Shown here: one piece after another, positions 49,965-59,277 of the stretch
Layout of the letters: each line of letters opens with the position of its first letter
How positions within the stretch are numbered: position 1 is the stretch's first letter
DNA from: Cherax quadricarinatus
Taxonomy: Eukaryota > Arthropoda > Malacostraca > Decapoda > Parastacidae
DNA length: 64,000 bases
Assembly: GCF_038502225.1 (NCBI RefSeq)
Contig: NC_091390.1
Coordinates: 10,099,744 to 10,163,743, forward strand
Direction of reading: 5' to 3'
Translations under genes and position numbers: made by a program
Notes under the pieces: model-generated
What the model was told of the DNA's origin: nothing
The model's input: the letters and a program-made list of their open reading frames with translations, nothing else
Database searches by the model: none

Positions 49965-51775
49965 TAACCCAGCAGCGAAGGCGGTCGTGGGACAGACACT
50001 GAGAACAGACATAGCAGGCTCTTCTGTTGGGACTCCGGTGGGGTGAGCGGGGACGACGGGACAGGCGAAGATTAGCGCTAGAGCGGAGTGTAGAATTGAG
50101 CCATGTCTTGACCCAAAAGCTAAGGCGAACGTGGGTGAGAGAATGAACAGCGCAAGGTACCTGTCAGAGAATGGTACCTGTCATAGAAGGTATCTGTCAG
50201 CGAATCCAAGGTTATTTGTAAATAGGGTTAGGAGCAGGATCATGCAAGGAGTAGAAAAGGTTGTGCTGGTTTGTGGGTCTGCGAATGTCTTCGTCAAGGA
50301 GAGAGGTCCAGTAGTCATGTCGTGTCTCAAGTTTGTCTATCTGTCTGTCACTGAGCGTCTTCCAGTACAGATTCAGCGCAGGGATGTCTAATTAGGCATG
50401 GAGAGACTCGCTTGTGGCGAAGTCCTCCCATCTGACATCAAGCACCCAGCGCAGCGCCTTGTTCTGGACACGCTGCAGTTTAATTAAGTTTGTTTTTGCT
50501 GTAAGAGAGAGGGCTAGAGGAGAGTAAGTTATCAGAGGACGTATTAGGGATTTGTAGAGGTGTAGTTTGGTGCGTTGAGAGGCATGTTTCAGTTTGTAGA
50601 GGCCCGCAAGGGCCTTACTAGCTATTGCATGTCTTGAGTGAATGTGTCCGTGTAAACGAAGAAGGTAGTCAAGATTAACGCCAAGGACAGTGACAGATTG
50701 TGTGATGGGGATGTAAGTGCGGGTGTCAGCTGTTCTGAGTTCGACAGGTAATGGAGGATCACGTTTCCTGTAGTTAAAACATGTAATGCTGGATTTAACT
50801 GCATTGGTTTTGATCCTCCATTTCTGTTCCCAGATGGCTATCTTGTCGACCTCATTTTGTGTTTTGTGTGAGTGTATCTATACTGGCGTGAGTGATGAGT
50901 TGTGTAATGTCGTCTACATAGGCTAGTGTGATAGAGTTGTGGTATACAGGTGTTGGAATGTCAGTGTATAAAATGTAGAGGGTAGGGGAGAGGACAGATC
51001 CCTGGGGTACTCCAGCATTTAGTGTGAAACAGTCAGAGTAACAGCCTTGGAATTTTATTCTCATGGTACGGCCGTCTAGGAAGTTGCAGAGGAGTTTACG
51101 AGTATTGAGAGGCAGGTTGAAGTTAGTGCAGAGTTTGTACTTGAGCCCTTCGTGCCAGACAGTGTCAAAAGCTTTTTCAACGTCTTTTGCAACCAGGGCT
51201 ATCCTGTTTCTTTGTTTTGTGTTTATGTGGATGTAGTTGAGAATGATGTTAATGGCATCCTGTGTGGATCTGTGTGTTCTGAAGCCAAACTGGCCATCAG
51301 AAAGTAGAGAATTTTGTTCCAGGTATCTGCGAAGGCGATGGTTGATGAGTTTTTCAAAGAGTTTTCCTAAAGTTTCGAGGAGGCTGATAGGGCGATAGTT
51401 TCTAGGATCAGAGTGGTCTTTATTGGGTTTAGGAAGGAGGATAGTAGTAGCAGCTTTGAAGAGGGAAGGGAAGTATTCAGAGGCAAGGGGGGCATTGAGG
51501 AAGTTTGTGTAGACAATAATGGTGGAGTCAGGAAGGTGTTTTAGGATAATATGGTTTAGGCCAGAGGCACCAGGAGCCTTGGGAGGAAGGTGTCTGAGGA
51601 GAGTTTTAATGTCTGTGTTGGTGAAAGGAGTGTCGAGTTCTTGGGAAGAGGTAAGAGAGTCCAGATGGATGTGGTTGTCTGGTGTTGTTTCTTGTGTGTG
51701 TGTAGTGTTCCAGTGTTCTATGTTCTGAATGTGTTGGATAGCGTTAGGGTGAGGTGGGTGTGAAAAGGAGAAATG
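49965..51775 (-). mobile_element. 5'-truncated Jockey/CR1-type LINE, minus strand
   Basis: Contains an RT-bearing ORF2 fragment (50212-51775) and about 250 bp of 3' sequence ending at the 23-bp array. The 3' part (on the minus strand GCTGCTGGGTTAAGTCCTGG) matches plus-strand sequence at 55155-55180 (GCTGCTGGGTTAAGCCCTGG), so the same LINE family is present twice. The 5' side stops abruptly at PLE-derived sequence near 51776. Confidence 0.75.
50212..51775 (-). pseudogene. LINE reverse transcriptase, C-terminal part
   Basis: Reading from 51775 down, the protein has LLRHLPPKAPGASGLNHIIL, LLPKPNKDHSDPRNYRPISL, FGFRTHRSTQDAI, LVAKDVEKAFDTVWHEGL (motif A), AGVPQGSVLSPTLY (motif B) and LAYVDDITQLI (motif C, about 50903-50935). 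These are the diagnostic RT motifs of Jockey- and CR1-like LINEs. A frameshift near 50860 moves the thumb and connection region into another frame (VTVLGVNLDYLLRLHGHI, LHLYKSLIRPLITYSP, LQRVQNKALRWVLDV). One in-frame TAA (50392-50394) interrupts it before the last 60 codons, which end at 50212. The apurinic endonuclease is absent. The enzyme would prime reverse transcription at a nicked target; this copy is dead. Confidence 0.85.
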
Positions 51776-52006
51776 GAGGGAATATATATAGGCCAGCAGA
51801 CAGGGACGGGACAAAAGAGGAAGTAGTGGAGTGAGTCAAATACTAAGAAAGAGGAGCACTACAAGGGAGCTAGTGGCCCACAGAGGGTAGGAGTAAGAAC
51901 ACAGACGGGGGGGGGATAATAAAGGACAAATGCCCAAGGCAGGAGAAAGAAAATCCAATGGAGAAAGAGGAAAGGGGAAGAGGGAGAAGAGAAAAAAAGA
52001 ATCAGG
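51776..52006 (-). other. 3' flank of PLE copy 2
   Basis: Purine-rich on the plus strand with no gene. The minus strand carries CCTCTTTTGTCCCGTCCCTG, then TCTGCTGGCCTATATATATTCCCTCC. This resembles the plus-strand sequence at 53163-53235, so the PLE fragment lies between inverted copies of one short terminus. Confidence 0.5.
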
Positions 52007-53040
52007 TTAAGTCACGAGTGTTGTGAAGTTTGGAGCATTTTACAATGTAGTGGGAGAGGAAGACATCTACAGAGACGAAGCCACGACTAAGTTTCATACA
52101 AGGAAAGTTGTGTATTAGGGAGGATTCAACCAGACGGCGACTGTTAAAGTTGGAAGTAGGGAAGACAGTTTTAGCAGAAGACCAGTCAATACGATGACTC
52201 TGATCTCTGACGTGACAGAAAAGAGCATTGTTAGTGTTGGCAAGCCTAACACAATTTTTGTACTCCCTGAGTCTGTCAGAAAGAGATCGACCAGTTTCTC
52301 CAAAGTATTGAAGATGACAGGAGGAGCAAGAAATAGACTAGACACCAGGAACATCTATAGAGGGAGGAGAGGTATGAACGAGGTTAGTGAGAGGAGTGTT
52401 AGTCTGGCGGAAAGTAAGTTTGATGTCTAAGGGACGGAGAGAGTTGTTGAGATTAGAAAGACTGGAAATATAGGGAAGGCAGAGGACAGAAGAGTTCCCA
52501 GGAGTAGAGAGTTTGAGAGAGAAGAAAATCCGTTTAACACGTGAGAAGACAGAGTGTATGAAGTGGGAAGGGAAGCCAAGACGGTAAAATGAATTATGAA
52601 GGGTAGAAATTTCTGACCCAAGGAACTGAGGATAACAAATGTGGAGAGCACGGAGAAAGAGGGAGATAACACTTTTCTTGACAGAGGAAGCATGATAAGA
52701 AAAGTAGTGAATGTACATGTCACTGTGCATAGGACTGTGGTACACGGAAAGAGCAAAACCTGTATCAGAGCGGTGGGCGTGAACATCAAGGAAAGTAAGC
52801 AAGGAATTAGATTCCCATTCAGTTTTAAACTTAATGGAAGGAGCAAGATTATTAAGAGCTTCAAGAAATGGTTGAAGGAGACTCGAGTCATGAGGTCAAA
52901 GAGCCAAGATGTCATCTACATAGCGGAGCCAGAGTGAAGGTCGCACATAAGAAGTAGGAAGAAGAACGGTCTCGAAGTATTCCATATTAAGATTAGCAAG
53001 AGCAGGAGATAGCGATACCGAAGGTTTGAGAATAATATTT
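52007..53040 (-). pseudogene. Penelope-like element copy 2: RT end and GIY-YIG endonuclease
   Basis: Reading down from 53040: a weak motif B region, LRYVDDILAL (RT motif C, near 52910) followed at once by a stop, a frameshift, then LLTFLDVHAHRSDTGFALSV, LFLRALHICYPQFLGSE and a connection region. Another frame change leads to GVYSISCSSCHLQYFGETGR (near 52330), the GIY-YIG endonuclease with its Cys-rich insert, and the protein ends RDLT at 52007. The same order of blocks occurs in the better-preserved PLE at 59318-60964 with modest identity, so this is a different PLE family. It is 5'-truncated where a (TAC)n tract begins. Some of its frames look open on their own but the domains span three frames. 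Confidence 0.8.
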
Positions 53041-53067
53041 ATCTTGGAAGGAAAGGCGGATAAGAAC

Positions 53068-53176
53068 CACTACTACTACCACCAATACTACTACTACTAC
53101 TACTACCTCTGCTACTACTACTACCTCTGCTACTGCTACTACCTCCACTACTACTACTACCTCCACTACTACCTCT
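53068..53176. repeat. (TAC)n-rich microsatellite
   Basis: Imperfect TAC repeats broken by CTCTGC and CTCCAC. A similar ACT/TAC tract lies inside both PLE copy 1 arms (57471-57500 and 61109-61145). Confidence 0.85.
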
Positions 53177-53342
53177 CTTGTCCCACCTCTGCCTGCTGGT
53201 CTATACATGTATATACTCCCTCCTCTCCTTTTCATTCCACTCCTGGTCCGTCGTGCTCTGTCCGCTCTACACTCAAGAATCCTCTCTTCGACCCCGTCGG
53301 GGTGGGGAATTTATATTCTACAAACGTCACATCCTTTTCACA

Positions 53343-55016
53343 ATGCTGTCACATCGTGTGAAAATCAAGCCTGTGAATGGAGCAATAAGTGAATCCTCGA
53401 AGTTAGCTTTAGCTACCGTCGTTAAGACCCGCCTGCAGGTCAAATTTACGGCAGTCCACTCTCTGAAGGACTCCTTCATTGTCGTCTGCACAGACGACAC
53501 GGCAGCATCAAAACTAATGGACGACTCTTCAGTCAGGACCCTACAAACACAACAATTCACTCTATCCCCTTCTCCATTCTTGAAGTCGAAACGTTCGGTC
53601 TTTGTGAAAAGACTGGACAATATCGTCACCTCTCTCTCTACTGAAGCACTGAAGACATCTATTGAGGAACAAAACACCTGGGCCTCGGTAGACAGCATCT
53701 CCAAGATCCCCAACGCCTCATCTATGCTAAAGATTACATTCTCAGACATCTCCATGGCTGTCCAAGCTCTCTCTGACGGTCTGGCCATCTCATATTACCA
53801 CATTCACCCTAGTCATATAGAACAAAAACGTTTCACATACATCTCCCACTGATGGACCTGCTACTGCTGGACCTGCTACTGCTAGACCTGCTACTGCTGG
53901 ACCTGCTACTGCTAGACCTGCTACTGCTGGACCTGCTACTGCTAGACCTGCTACTGCTGGACCTGCTACTGCTAGACCTGCTACTGCTGGACCTGCTACT
54001 CCTATAGACACAACACCAAGGACTGTCCCGTCAAGGATAAGAAGCTTTGTTCAAAATGTGGGAATGATGGACACGATTTCAGATCCTGCACCATTACTAC
54101 AGCACCAACATGTCTTAACTGCAAGGGTAATCATCATACCCTTGCAGCTAAGTGCCCACTCAGGAAAGAAATCATAGTGAAGAAAACTAAAGTTCTGAAG
54201 AACACCTCCAATTCACCGACATTCGCTGCAATAACCAAACCACAAACCAACACCACCAAGACTCTACATGCTAATCTACAGGCACCATCGCCCAGCAACT
54301 CCCTCTCTCCACTCCCCGACTGTGCTGCCTCCAAGGTGCTGTACTGCATGGTGTATGCACACCTTGCAAACGCAGCAAACCCCGGCACTTTCAACACCAC
54401 TATTAACCAACTATTCCGTCGGAACAACATGCCTGCCTTCGATTTTCCGGACTCCACACCTTAAGCAGACATCCTCAAGATTCTTCCCAACGCCCTGAAC
54501 TTTACTGCTCCTGCAGACCTGTCTCCTGCCCAAGCAACTGCTCCTGTAACTGCTATAACCACTTCCACCGCTGAAAACGTTTATCATGCTGCCTCAACCA
54601 CCGTCTCCCACCTCTCCCAGCCTGCTGTTACACAACCATTACACCTCACAGCTGCTCCTGTCGACCCTCAGTCACCTGCTACCACCACTGTAGATTCGCC
54701 CAATGAATCCACTCCAGAAGAGGAAGATAACGACGACTCCAGTAAACCCTCATGGGAAAACCTTACCTTCTACACTTCTCCTTCAAATACTGACACCATG
54801 ACCTGCACTGAACTCTACAAAAGCCTCGGTGCTGGAACAGTCAAGTATGCATGTGAATCACCGCTTCACTTCACACTCACCCAAGTTCTTGAGTTCATCA
54901 AGCCTCTACGTTTCACCTTCAGTAACAAGGCTAAACTATACCACCTATCTAGGAGCAGCTTCAAAAAGTTCGAAAATGGCTCCATTGCTAACCTGCCTCC
55001 TCAGTTAGTCCTATAA
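53343..55016 (+). pseudogene. LINE ORF1 (nucleic-acid-binding protein), interrupted
   Basis: One reading frame from ATG 53343 to the stop at 55014-55016, about 557 codons, with interruptions. Residues 1-168 form an RRM-like region (VFVKRLDNIVTSLSTEALKT, MLKITFSDISMAVQALSDG). A TGA (53850) and a tandem block with in-frame TAGs (53853-54003) follow. The frame then resumes [22 protein letters not shown] (CX2CX4HX4C) and [15 protein letters not shown] (CX2CX4HX5C). A second lone stop, TAA, is at 54462-54464. The C-terminal part is Pro/Thr-rich with an acidic stretch (EEEDNDDSS). RRM plus zinc knuckles is the layout of Jockey/CR1-type ORF1 proteins, which bind the element RNA. ORF2 of this copy is not seen. 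The 3' sequence at 55155-55240 matches the LINE on the minus strand at 49970-50060. Confidence 0.75.
53853..54003. repeat. 15-bp tandem block inside the LINE ORF1
   Basis: Ten units of 15 bp alternate CTGCTACTGCTGGAC and CTGCTACTGCTAGAC, giving a 30-bp higher-order period. The A variant creates an in-frame TAG. It sits exactly where the first Cys residues of a zinc knuckle are expected (C-Y-x-C before YRHNTKDC), so it probably grew from that codon run. Confidence 0.85.
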
Positions 55017-55290
55017 CTCCCATATGTGTTCTACCCTCTGATGTGACCTAGCCTGCTGCCAGCTGCTGAAGATTCAAGACTTCAACTACCACAAGTTCGA
55101 TGCAACAGTCCCTGCTATTCCTGTTCTCAAGTCTGCCCCACGATCGCCTTAGCTGCTGGGTTAAGCCCTGGCTCTATTTCTCTGACTAAGAACACTCCTC
55201 TCCAGCACTATTCATCTGTCCCGTCTTCCCCGCTCATCCCATTGGGATCTTACCTAAACGTGTTTGCTTGCTTGCTTTTCATTAGTGTCA
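55017..55290 (+). other. LINE-derived 3' region, no gene
   Basis: Shares CCTGCTATTCCTGTTCTCA and GCTGCTGGGTTAAGCCCTGG with the minus-strand LINE near 50000. No frame. Confidence 0.5.
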
Positions 55291-55362
55291 CTTCGTAAAT
55301 GGTCTAAATCGGACCGAAACGTCTTCGTAAGCTCCTCTCTTTTATGTGCGGGTTATTTGTGT
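55291..55362 (+). repeat. dispersed repeat with GGTCT-GGACC hairpin and GAAACGTC
   Basis: AAATGGTCTAAATCGGACC, then GAAACGTC and CTTTTATGTGCGGGTTATTT. The hairpin plus GAAACGTC mimics the stem II and 3' core of the hammerhead families but the CUGANGA box is missing. Two relatives are at 55888 and 56551. Confidence 0.55.
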
Positions 55363-55790
55363 ACCCTTGGAAGTCATTTGACTCCAAAATTCCAGTCAAG
55401 GATTTCCAGTCAATTTGACCAAAGTTAAAGTTTCCAGGAACTATTACGTTATGGTGTCTTGTAGTCTTAGCAATTTCTTCATAAAATAGTTTTCCCTTGG
55501 TATCTAATCCAAGTTTGGAGGATCGTGCATCATACCCCTTCGAAAATTCAACCAAGACAGTGTGCCCTTTCAGTCTTTATACCAGTTTTATAGATCAGTT
55601 CAAGTATTCTCTGACATAGTGCCATCCCACCTTGATTCCCGTTACTTCTGTCAACGTTCAACGACTGATAAAATGTGACATTTAACAGGCATCTTCTGAT
55701 TCTTCATATTAAACCACGTCTTAGTTATGGCAACTACGTCAATGGTATTTTCACTTCCAACTAATCGTGACTAGTCCATTTTGTTTCAAG
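55304..55790 (-). pseudogene. CR1-like LINE endonuclease fragment
   Basis: Reading down from about 55790, a broken frame includes IDVVAITKTWFNMKN, then after frame changes HNVIVPGNFNFGQIDWKSL and ESNDFQGYTNN (55380-55450). These match the apurinic-endonuclease motifs of CR1/L2 LINEs (the GDFNF..IDW box). Three frames are involved and no catalytic set is complete. Its right end overlaps the hairpin repeat. Confidence 0.6.
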
Positions 55791-55887
55791 AACTACAACC
55801 ATATATATTTAGAAACCCCTATTATGTTCCTCCAATATCTCTCTTGCTCTCCTTGTCACCTAGTACAACTGGCTTTCCAGAGCGTGT

Positions 55888-55980
55888 TTTTGTAAATGGT
55901 CCAAATCGGACCGAAACGTCGTTATAAGCTCCTCTCTTCTATGTGCGGGTTATTCGTGTATTGTTCCAGTCACGGTATTG
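55888..55980 (+). repeat. second copy of the GGTCC-GGACC / GAAACGTC repeat
   Basis: AAATGGTCCAAATCGGACC, GAAACGTC, CTATGTGCGGGTTATTCGTG, CCAGTCACGGTATTG. Stem pairs change together relative to the copy at 55291. No CUGANGA box. Confidence 0.55.
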
Positions 55981-56089
55981 TAACTTTTTTGTTTATTTTC
56001 TAGTATTCACCAATAGTAATAAAGTTGGTAGAATTACCGACAATATGTAAAGTAAAAGGACACAAGTGCAACTAATGTGACACTTATTG

Positions 56090-56126
56090 TGGCAACGTTT
56101 CGCTCTCCAGGAGCTTTATCAAGCCA
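56090..56126 (-). ncRNA. hammerhead-like core, UUGAUAA family, left arm
   Basis: Minus strand: stem I TGGC, core TTGATAA, A, stem II GCTCC-TGG-AGAGC region, GAAAC, GTT, stem I GCCA. Core positions 3 and 8 are U and A instead of C and G, which still pair. Confidence 0.55.
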
Positions 56127-56140
56127 TGTATTGTTTGTAA

Positions 56141-56177
56141 TGGCTTGATAAAGCTCCTGGAGAGCGAAACGTTGCCA
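56141..56177 (+). ncRNA. hammerhead-like core, UUGAUAA family, right arm
   Basis: TGGC (56141-56144), TTGATAA, A, GCTCCTGGAGAGC, GAAAC, GTT, GCCA (56174-56177). Reverse complement of the left-arm copy. Confidence 0.55.
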
Positions 56178-56302
56178 CAATAAATGTCACATTAGTTGCA
56201 CTTGTGTCCTTTTACTTTACATATTCACCAATAACTAACTCATTTTGCCTGTAACTCGCAATACAGCTATCGTGATGGTCTATTCTGCTTAATTTTATTG
56301 TA

Positions 56303-56372
56303 AACCATACCACGGGTGGGGTTAGAACTCGCGATCAGAGAGTCTCAAAACTTCAGACCGTCGCGATAGCCA
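56303..56372 (-). mobile_element. tRNA-derived SINE fragment, second family
   Basis: Minus strand: GTGGCTATCGCGACGGTCTG, then TTGAGACTCTCTGATCGCGA, then GTTCTAACCCCACCCGTGG. It parallels the copy at 18538-18602. The first block resembles a tRNA A box and GAGTTCTAACC a weak B box. Confidence 0.65.
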
Positions 56373-56550
56373 CGGTCCTTGTTTCACTGTTCTCTCACAG
56401 AAACTCATACCACTATTTCTAGTTTAAAGCCCTAACATCCCTAGCATATGTCATTTCTACCATAGAAGAGGTCCTAGTTTTCTCATTGTCTTCTCTCTTT
56501 TGCCCATCTCTATCCTTCTCACTTATAGTAGCTCCCTTTTCTTAGTGTGT
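56373..56550. other. unassigned sequence
   Basis: No gene or element recognised between the SINE and the next hairpin repeat. Confidence 0.5.
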
Positions 56551-56642
56551 GATTAGTTAATGGCTTCAGTTCGACCGAAACGTCGTCTAAGTTTCATTCT
56601 CCTATGTACGGGTTATTTGTGTATTGTTCAATCACGGTATTG
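56551..56642 (+). repeat. third copy of the GAAACGTC dispersed repeat
   Basis: TTAATGGCTTCAGTTCGACC, GAAACGTC, CTATGTACGGGTTATTTGTG, TCAATCACGGTATTG. The hairpin is decayed here. Confidence 0.5.
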
Positions 56643-56700
56643 TGCCATTTTATTCCATAGGTCCCAGTTGTTTATAAATGTTACTGCAATGTCCTCACAT

Positions 56701-56935
56701 GCCCCGTAGCTCAGTTACCAGACCACTCAGCTCATACATTAAGGTCCATTAGACACCTACTGTCCCTGTTGACCTAGCAATAAATAGGTACCCGGGTGTT
56801 AGCCAACTGATGTGGGTTGCATCCTGGGCACAAAACCTAGTTTGCCTGAAATGGTCTGCATGACAAGCGGCTGCCTATATAGTGTGACTGATGTCAATTA
56901 TGATCTGTATACGTTGTGCATGTACTTGTGGTATA
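56701..56935 (+). mobile_element. intact-looking tRNA-derived SINE (seed of the two arrays)
   Basis: Begins GCCCCGTAGCTCAGTTACCA, whose TAGCTCAGT matches a tRNA A box. It continues through GGTACCCGGGTGTTAGCC, GATGTGGGTTGCATCCTGGG, ACAAGCGGCTGCCTATATAG and TGACTGATGTCAATTATG, and ends GTATACGTTGTGCATGTACT. It holds one 32-bp unit and one 21-bp unit of the arrays at 11776-17785, in the same order. Its 3' tail is lost at the junction with a hammerhead element at 56942. Confidence 0.75.
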
Positions 56936-56941
56936 AACCTT

Positions 56942-57190
56942 GGTAATAAATACCGACAAGTTGGTTAAGAAAGACACGTAAGCAAACACTAAGACATATT
57001 TATTAGAAAACGTTTCGGTCCTGGGACCTTGATCACTTCTAACATACAGAGGTAGAAAGACATTATATATATAGGCGGAGAGTGAGGTGTGACGCACGTG
57101 ACCTGAGGAATGTCATAAGAACATAGGAATGGAGGAACACTGTAGAAGGCCTACTGGCCCATGCGAGGCAGGTCCTTATCAAAACAAACA
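56942..57190 (-). mobile_element. outer arm (left) of a hammerhead element, GUGAUCA family
   Basis: Reverse complement of 61607-61835, including the core and the stretch ATGCGAGGCAGGTCCTTATC. The hairpin GGTA-ATAAA-TACC followed by GACA lies at its left end (56942-56958). Confidence 0.75.
57003..57042 (-). ncRNA. hammerhead-like core, GUGAUCA family, left copy
   Basis: Minus strand: stem I TTAGAA, core GTGATCA, A, stem II GGTCC-CA-GGACC, GAAAC, GTT, stem I TTCTAA. Positions 3 and 8 are G and C, a swap of the usual C-G pair. Confidence 0.6.
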
Positions 57191-57304
57191 CATGATTTCA
57201 TCGTCTACCCGTCCTCATCATAGGTAGAGGTTGTTTTGTGATGAATGGTTTGAAAAACCGACAAGTTGAAGATTGTAATAAAGTTGTTAGAATTACCGAC
57301 AATA
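57191..57304. other. junction between nested elements
   Basis: Holds a second hairpin GGTT-TGAAA-AACC followed by GACAAGTTG (57247-57268) and TTGTTAGAATTACCGAC (57283-57299), both marks of hammerhead-element ends. No gene. Confidence 0.5.
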
Positions 57305-57348
57305 TGTAAAGTAAAAGGACACAAGTGCAACTAATGTGACATTTATTG

Positions 57349-57385
57349 TGGCAACGTTTCGCTCTCCAGGAGCTTTATCAAGCCA
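57349..57385 (-). ncRNA. hammerhead-like core in the left PLE arm
   Basis: Minus strand TGGC, TTGATAA, A, GCTCCTGGAGAGC, GAAAC, GTT, GCCA. Mirror image of the copy at 61232-61268. Confidence 0.55.
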
Positions 57386-57668
57386 TTACAAACAATACAT
57401 GGACACAGAGGGTATATAAAGGCTCAGAGTGAGGTGAATACTAGTGAGGTACCATTTCGATGTTCACTAGTGGTAGTAGTAGTAGTAGTAGTAGTGGTAG
57501 TGACAAAAGTAATACAATATGGTAGAGCAATTAATTCGTACATGAGTAAAAGGATATAAAAGCTATTACTTGGGTAACATAAAAATAGGTTGGACAAATA
57601 TAAACTGGAATGAGGCAGCTTGTTTCAGTGTTCACTCTCTGTGCTTTGTGTAGTATAACAGGAGAGAC

Positions 57669-58209
57669 TATGTGATGGCAGGGTTTACTGTTTTCAGGAG
57701 GATTCTTGCTAAGACTTCGGAGATGGTGAAGCTGCCGTTGTTTTGTTTAATTGTATTCGAAACAGCGATCAGTGCTGATTCAAGGCACTTGCGTGTGCGG
57801 AAATTAGTTTCTTTTATCACTAATTGGGCGTCTCTGAATTTCATAAGATGATTGGTGGAATTTCGGTGTTGTACACAGGCGTTGTTTAAGTTGTCGTTCC
57901 TACATGCGTATATGTGTTCATTGAGGCGGGTGTCGAGGTTTCTTGCTGTTTCACCTACGTAGATCTTGTCACAGCCTCCACAGGGTATAGTGTAAACTCC
58001 TGCATTGACTGGTTCGTGGTGCTTGGGTTTTGTCCTGGTTAGATCCTTTATTGAAGTGGTAGAAGCGATGGCGACTCTGGTGTTAGCTTGTGAAAGTACT
58101 TTTGAGACGTTTAGTGCAACCTGGCTGTTGGGAAGAATTATAACTTTGTTGGGAGCGGTGTTGATGCGTGGAGAATTGATGATCTGAAGAGCTCTTTTCT
58201 TGCAGTCTC
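57669..58209 (-). pseudogene. inverted copy of the PLE endonuclease end
   Basis: Minus-strand sequence encodes the last 180 or so codons of the PLE protein, including the GIY-YIG region, with the stop at 57669-57671. It is near-identical to 60427-60963 and starts abruptly at 58209, where it abuts the N-terminal coding part of the plus-strand PLE. It has no start and no RT. Confidence 0.8.
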
Positions 58210-58823
58210 TCCAACTCCAAGCACCCCTTCTCTCCAGCTACCCAAGCTTACTTAACTGAATGTGCCGAAGAACTTTCTAACATCGCTAAGGAAACCTTTG
58301 AAACTGCAAGGAATATGAGGGCCAATCTTCAGATTGACCAACACACTGCTGAGCATATTCTCAGCAGTCACCACAGCTAACCTCCAACAGAAGATCAAAC
58401 TCAATCGCAAACTTCAATACCTCTGCACTAACAGTCGATGGAAGGAAATGGGACGCGAATCCCTGATAAACAACTTATCGTCACGCACCTTAACCGACTA
58501 CGAGAAACAAGCACTGAGTCTGGGACTCAAATTTACCACCAACATACGCAAACCTAACTATCAACTCAATCTTGTTACCAGGAACCATAGACACAGTGAC
58601 AGCAACTTCCAGGAGGGTTATATACAGGGCCTTCTCACTGCAGCTTTATGTGAACCTTCTTCTTCTAATCTTCCTAGAAGATACATCACTGCCCTTAAGG
58701 ACCTCGCCAACGACCCCAACATCTCCACGACTATGGTGCTGTTCGCACCTACTCCTAGGTTGAGGGACTGATTACCTCATCTTCTGTACATAGTTCTACT
58801 GTCTTCAAGTTATGTCCTGGAAT

Positions 58824-58862
58824 TTGTATTGATAAAGCCACTGGATGGCGAAACGTCTACAA
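58824..58862 (+). ncRNA. hammerhead-like core with GUC, first tandem copy
   Basis: Stem I TTGTA (58824-58828), core TTGATAA, A, stem II GCCA-CTGGA-TGGC, GAAAC (58850-58854), triplet GTC (58855-58857), stem I TACAA (58858-58862). Positions 3 and 8 are U and A. Confidence 0.6.
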
Positions 58863-59238
58863 TAAAGATACCCAGATGTTGCACATGTGTCTTACTCTCA
58901 TCTTGTCGGTATTATATACCTTTCGTACACAACTTGTCAGACACTGCAACATCATGGAATCTTAATTCTAAGGACATGTACATAACCTTCACAACTACGA
59001 CTACTACTACAACTAACCCATCTCTTTGGGAAGGACCTACTTCCACTGGGGAATCCCGCCCACCAGTGAATTTGCCCTCGTCTGTTTCACCTGACGTTAC
59101 TATATAAGCGCCAGGATTCTTTCTTCTGCTTCAGAATCTCCACGACTATGGTGCTGTTCGCACCTACTCCTAGGTTGAGGGACTGATTACCTCATCTTCT
59201 GTACATAGTTCTACTGTCTTCAAGTTATGTCCTGGAAT

Positions 59239-59277
59239 TTGTATTGATAAAGCCACTGGATGGCGAAACGTCTACAA
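59239..59277 (+). ncRNA. hammerhead-like core with GUC, second tandem copy
   Basis: Same sequence as 58824-58862, exactly 415 bp downstream. Two cleavages would release a 415-nt monomer. Confidence 0.6.

Larger units (their letters stand above)
56024..56222. mobile_element. compact foldback of a PLE-terminus hammerhead family
   Basis: The arms 56044-56126 and 56137-56219 are near-perfect reverse complements around about 10 bp (TGTATTGTTT). The left end carries the GGTA-GAAT-TACC hairpin followed by GAC (56027-56040). The arm sequence is the same as the 3' terminus of PLE copy 1 (61230-61312), so this is a foldback made from PLE ends. Confidence 0.8.

Noticed and set aside
19241..49967. Dozens of forward frames, up to 1,513 codons, resembling a Trp/Cys-rich repeat protein
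   Set aside because: The 23-bp unit is stop-free forward; three frames cycle through one 23-residue peptide. Frame ends track single indels, not domain borders.
50131..50391. Plus-strand 86-codon frame
   Set aside because: Antisense shadow of the LINE RT C-terminus on the minus strand.
52427..52937. Leu/Ser-rich minus-strand 162-codon frame and plus-strand 98-codon frame as possible membrane or basic proteins
   Set aside because: Out-of-frame readings of PLE copy 2, whose motifs lie in the other frames.
56701..56775. tRNA gene
   Set aside because: Only the A-box half is tRNA-like; no acceptor stem pairing, no B box of the right form, and the sequence continues as a SINE.
58005..58187. Small plus-strand ORF with a hydrophobic look, also found on the minus strand at 60445-60627
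   Set aside because: Antisense shadow of the PLE endonuclease; the duplication reflects the inverted PLE arms.
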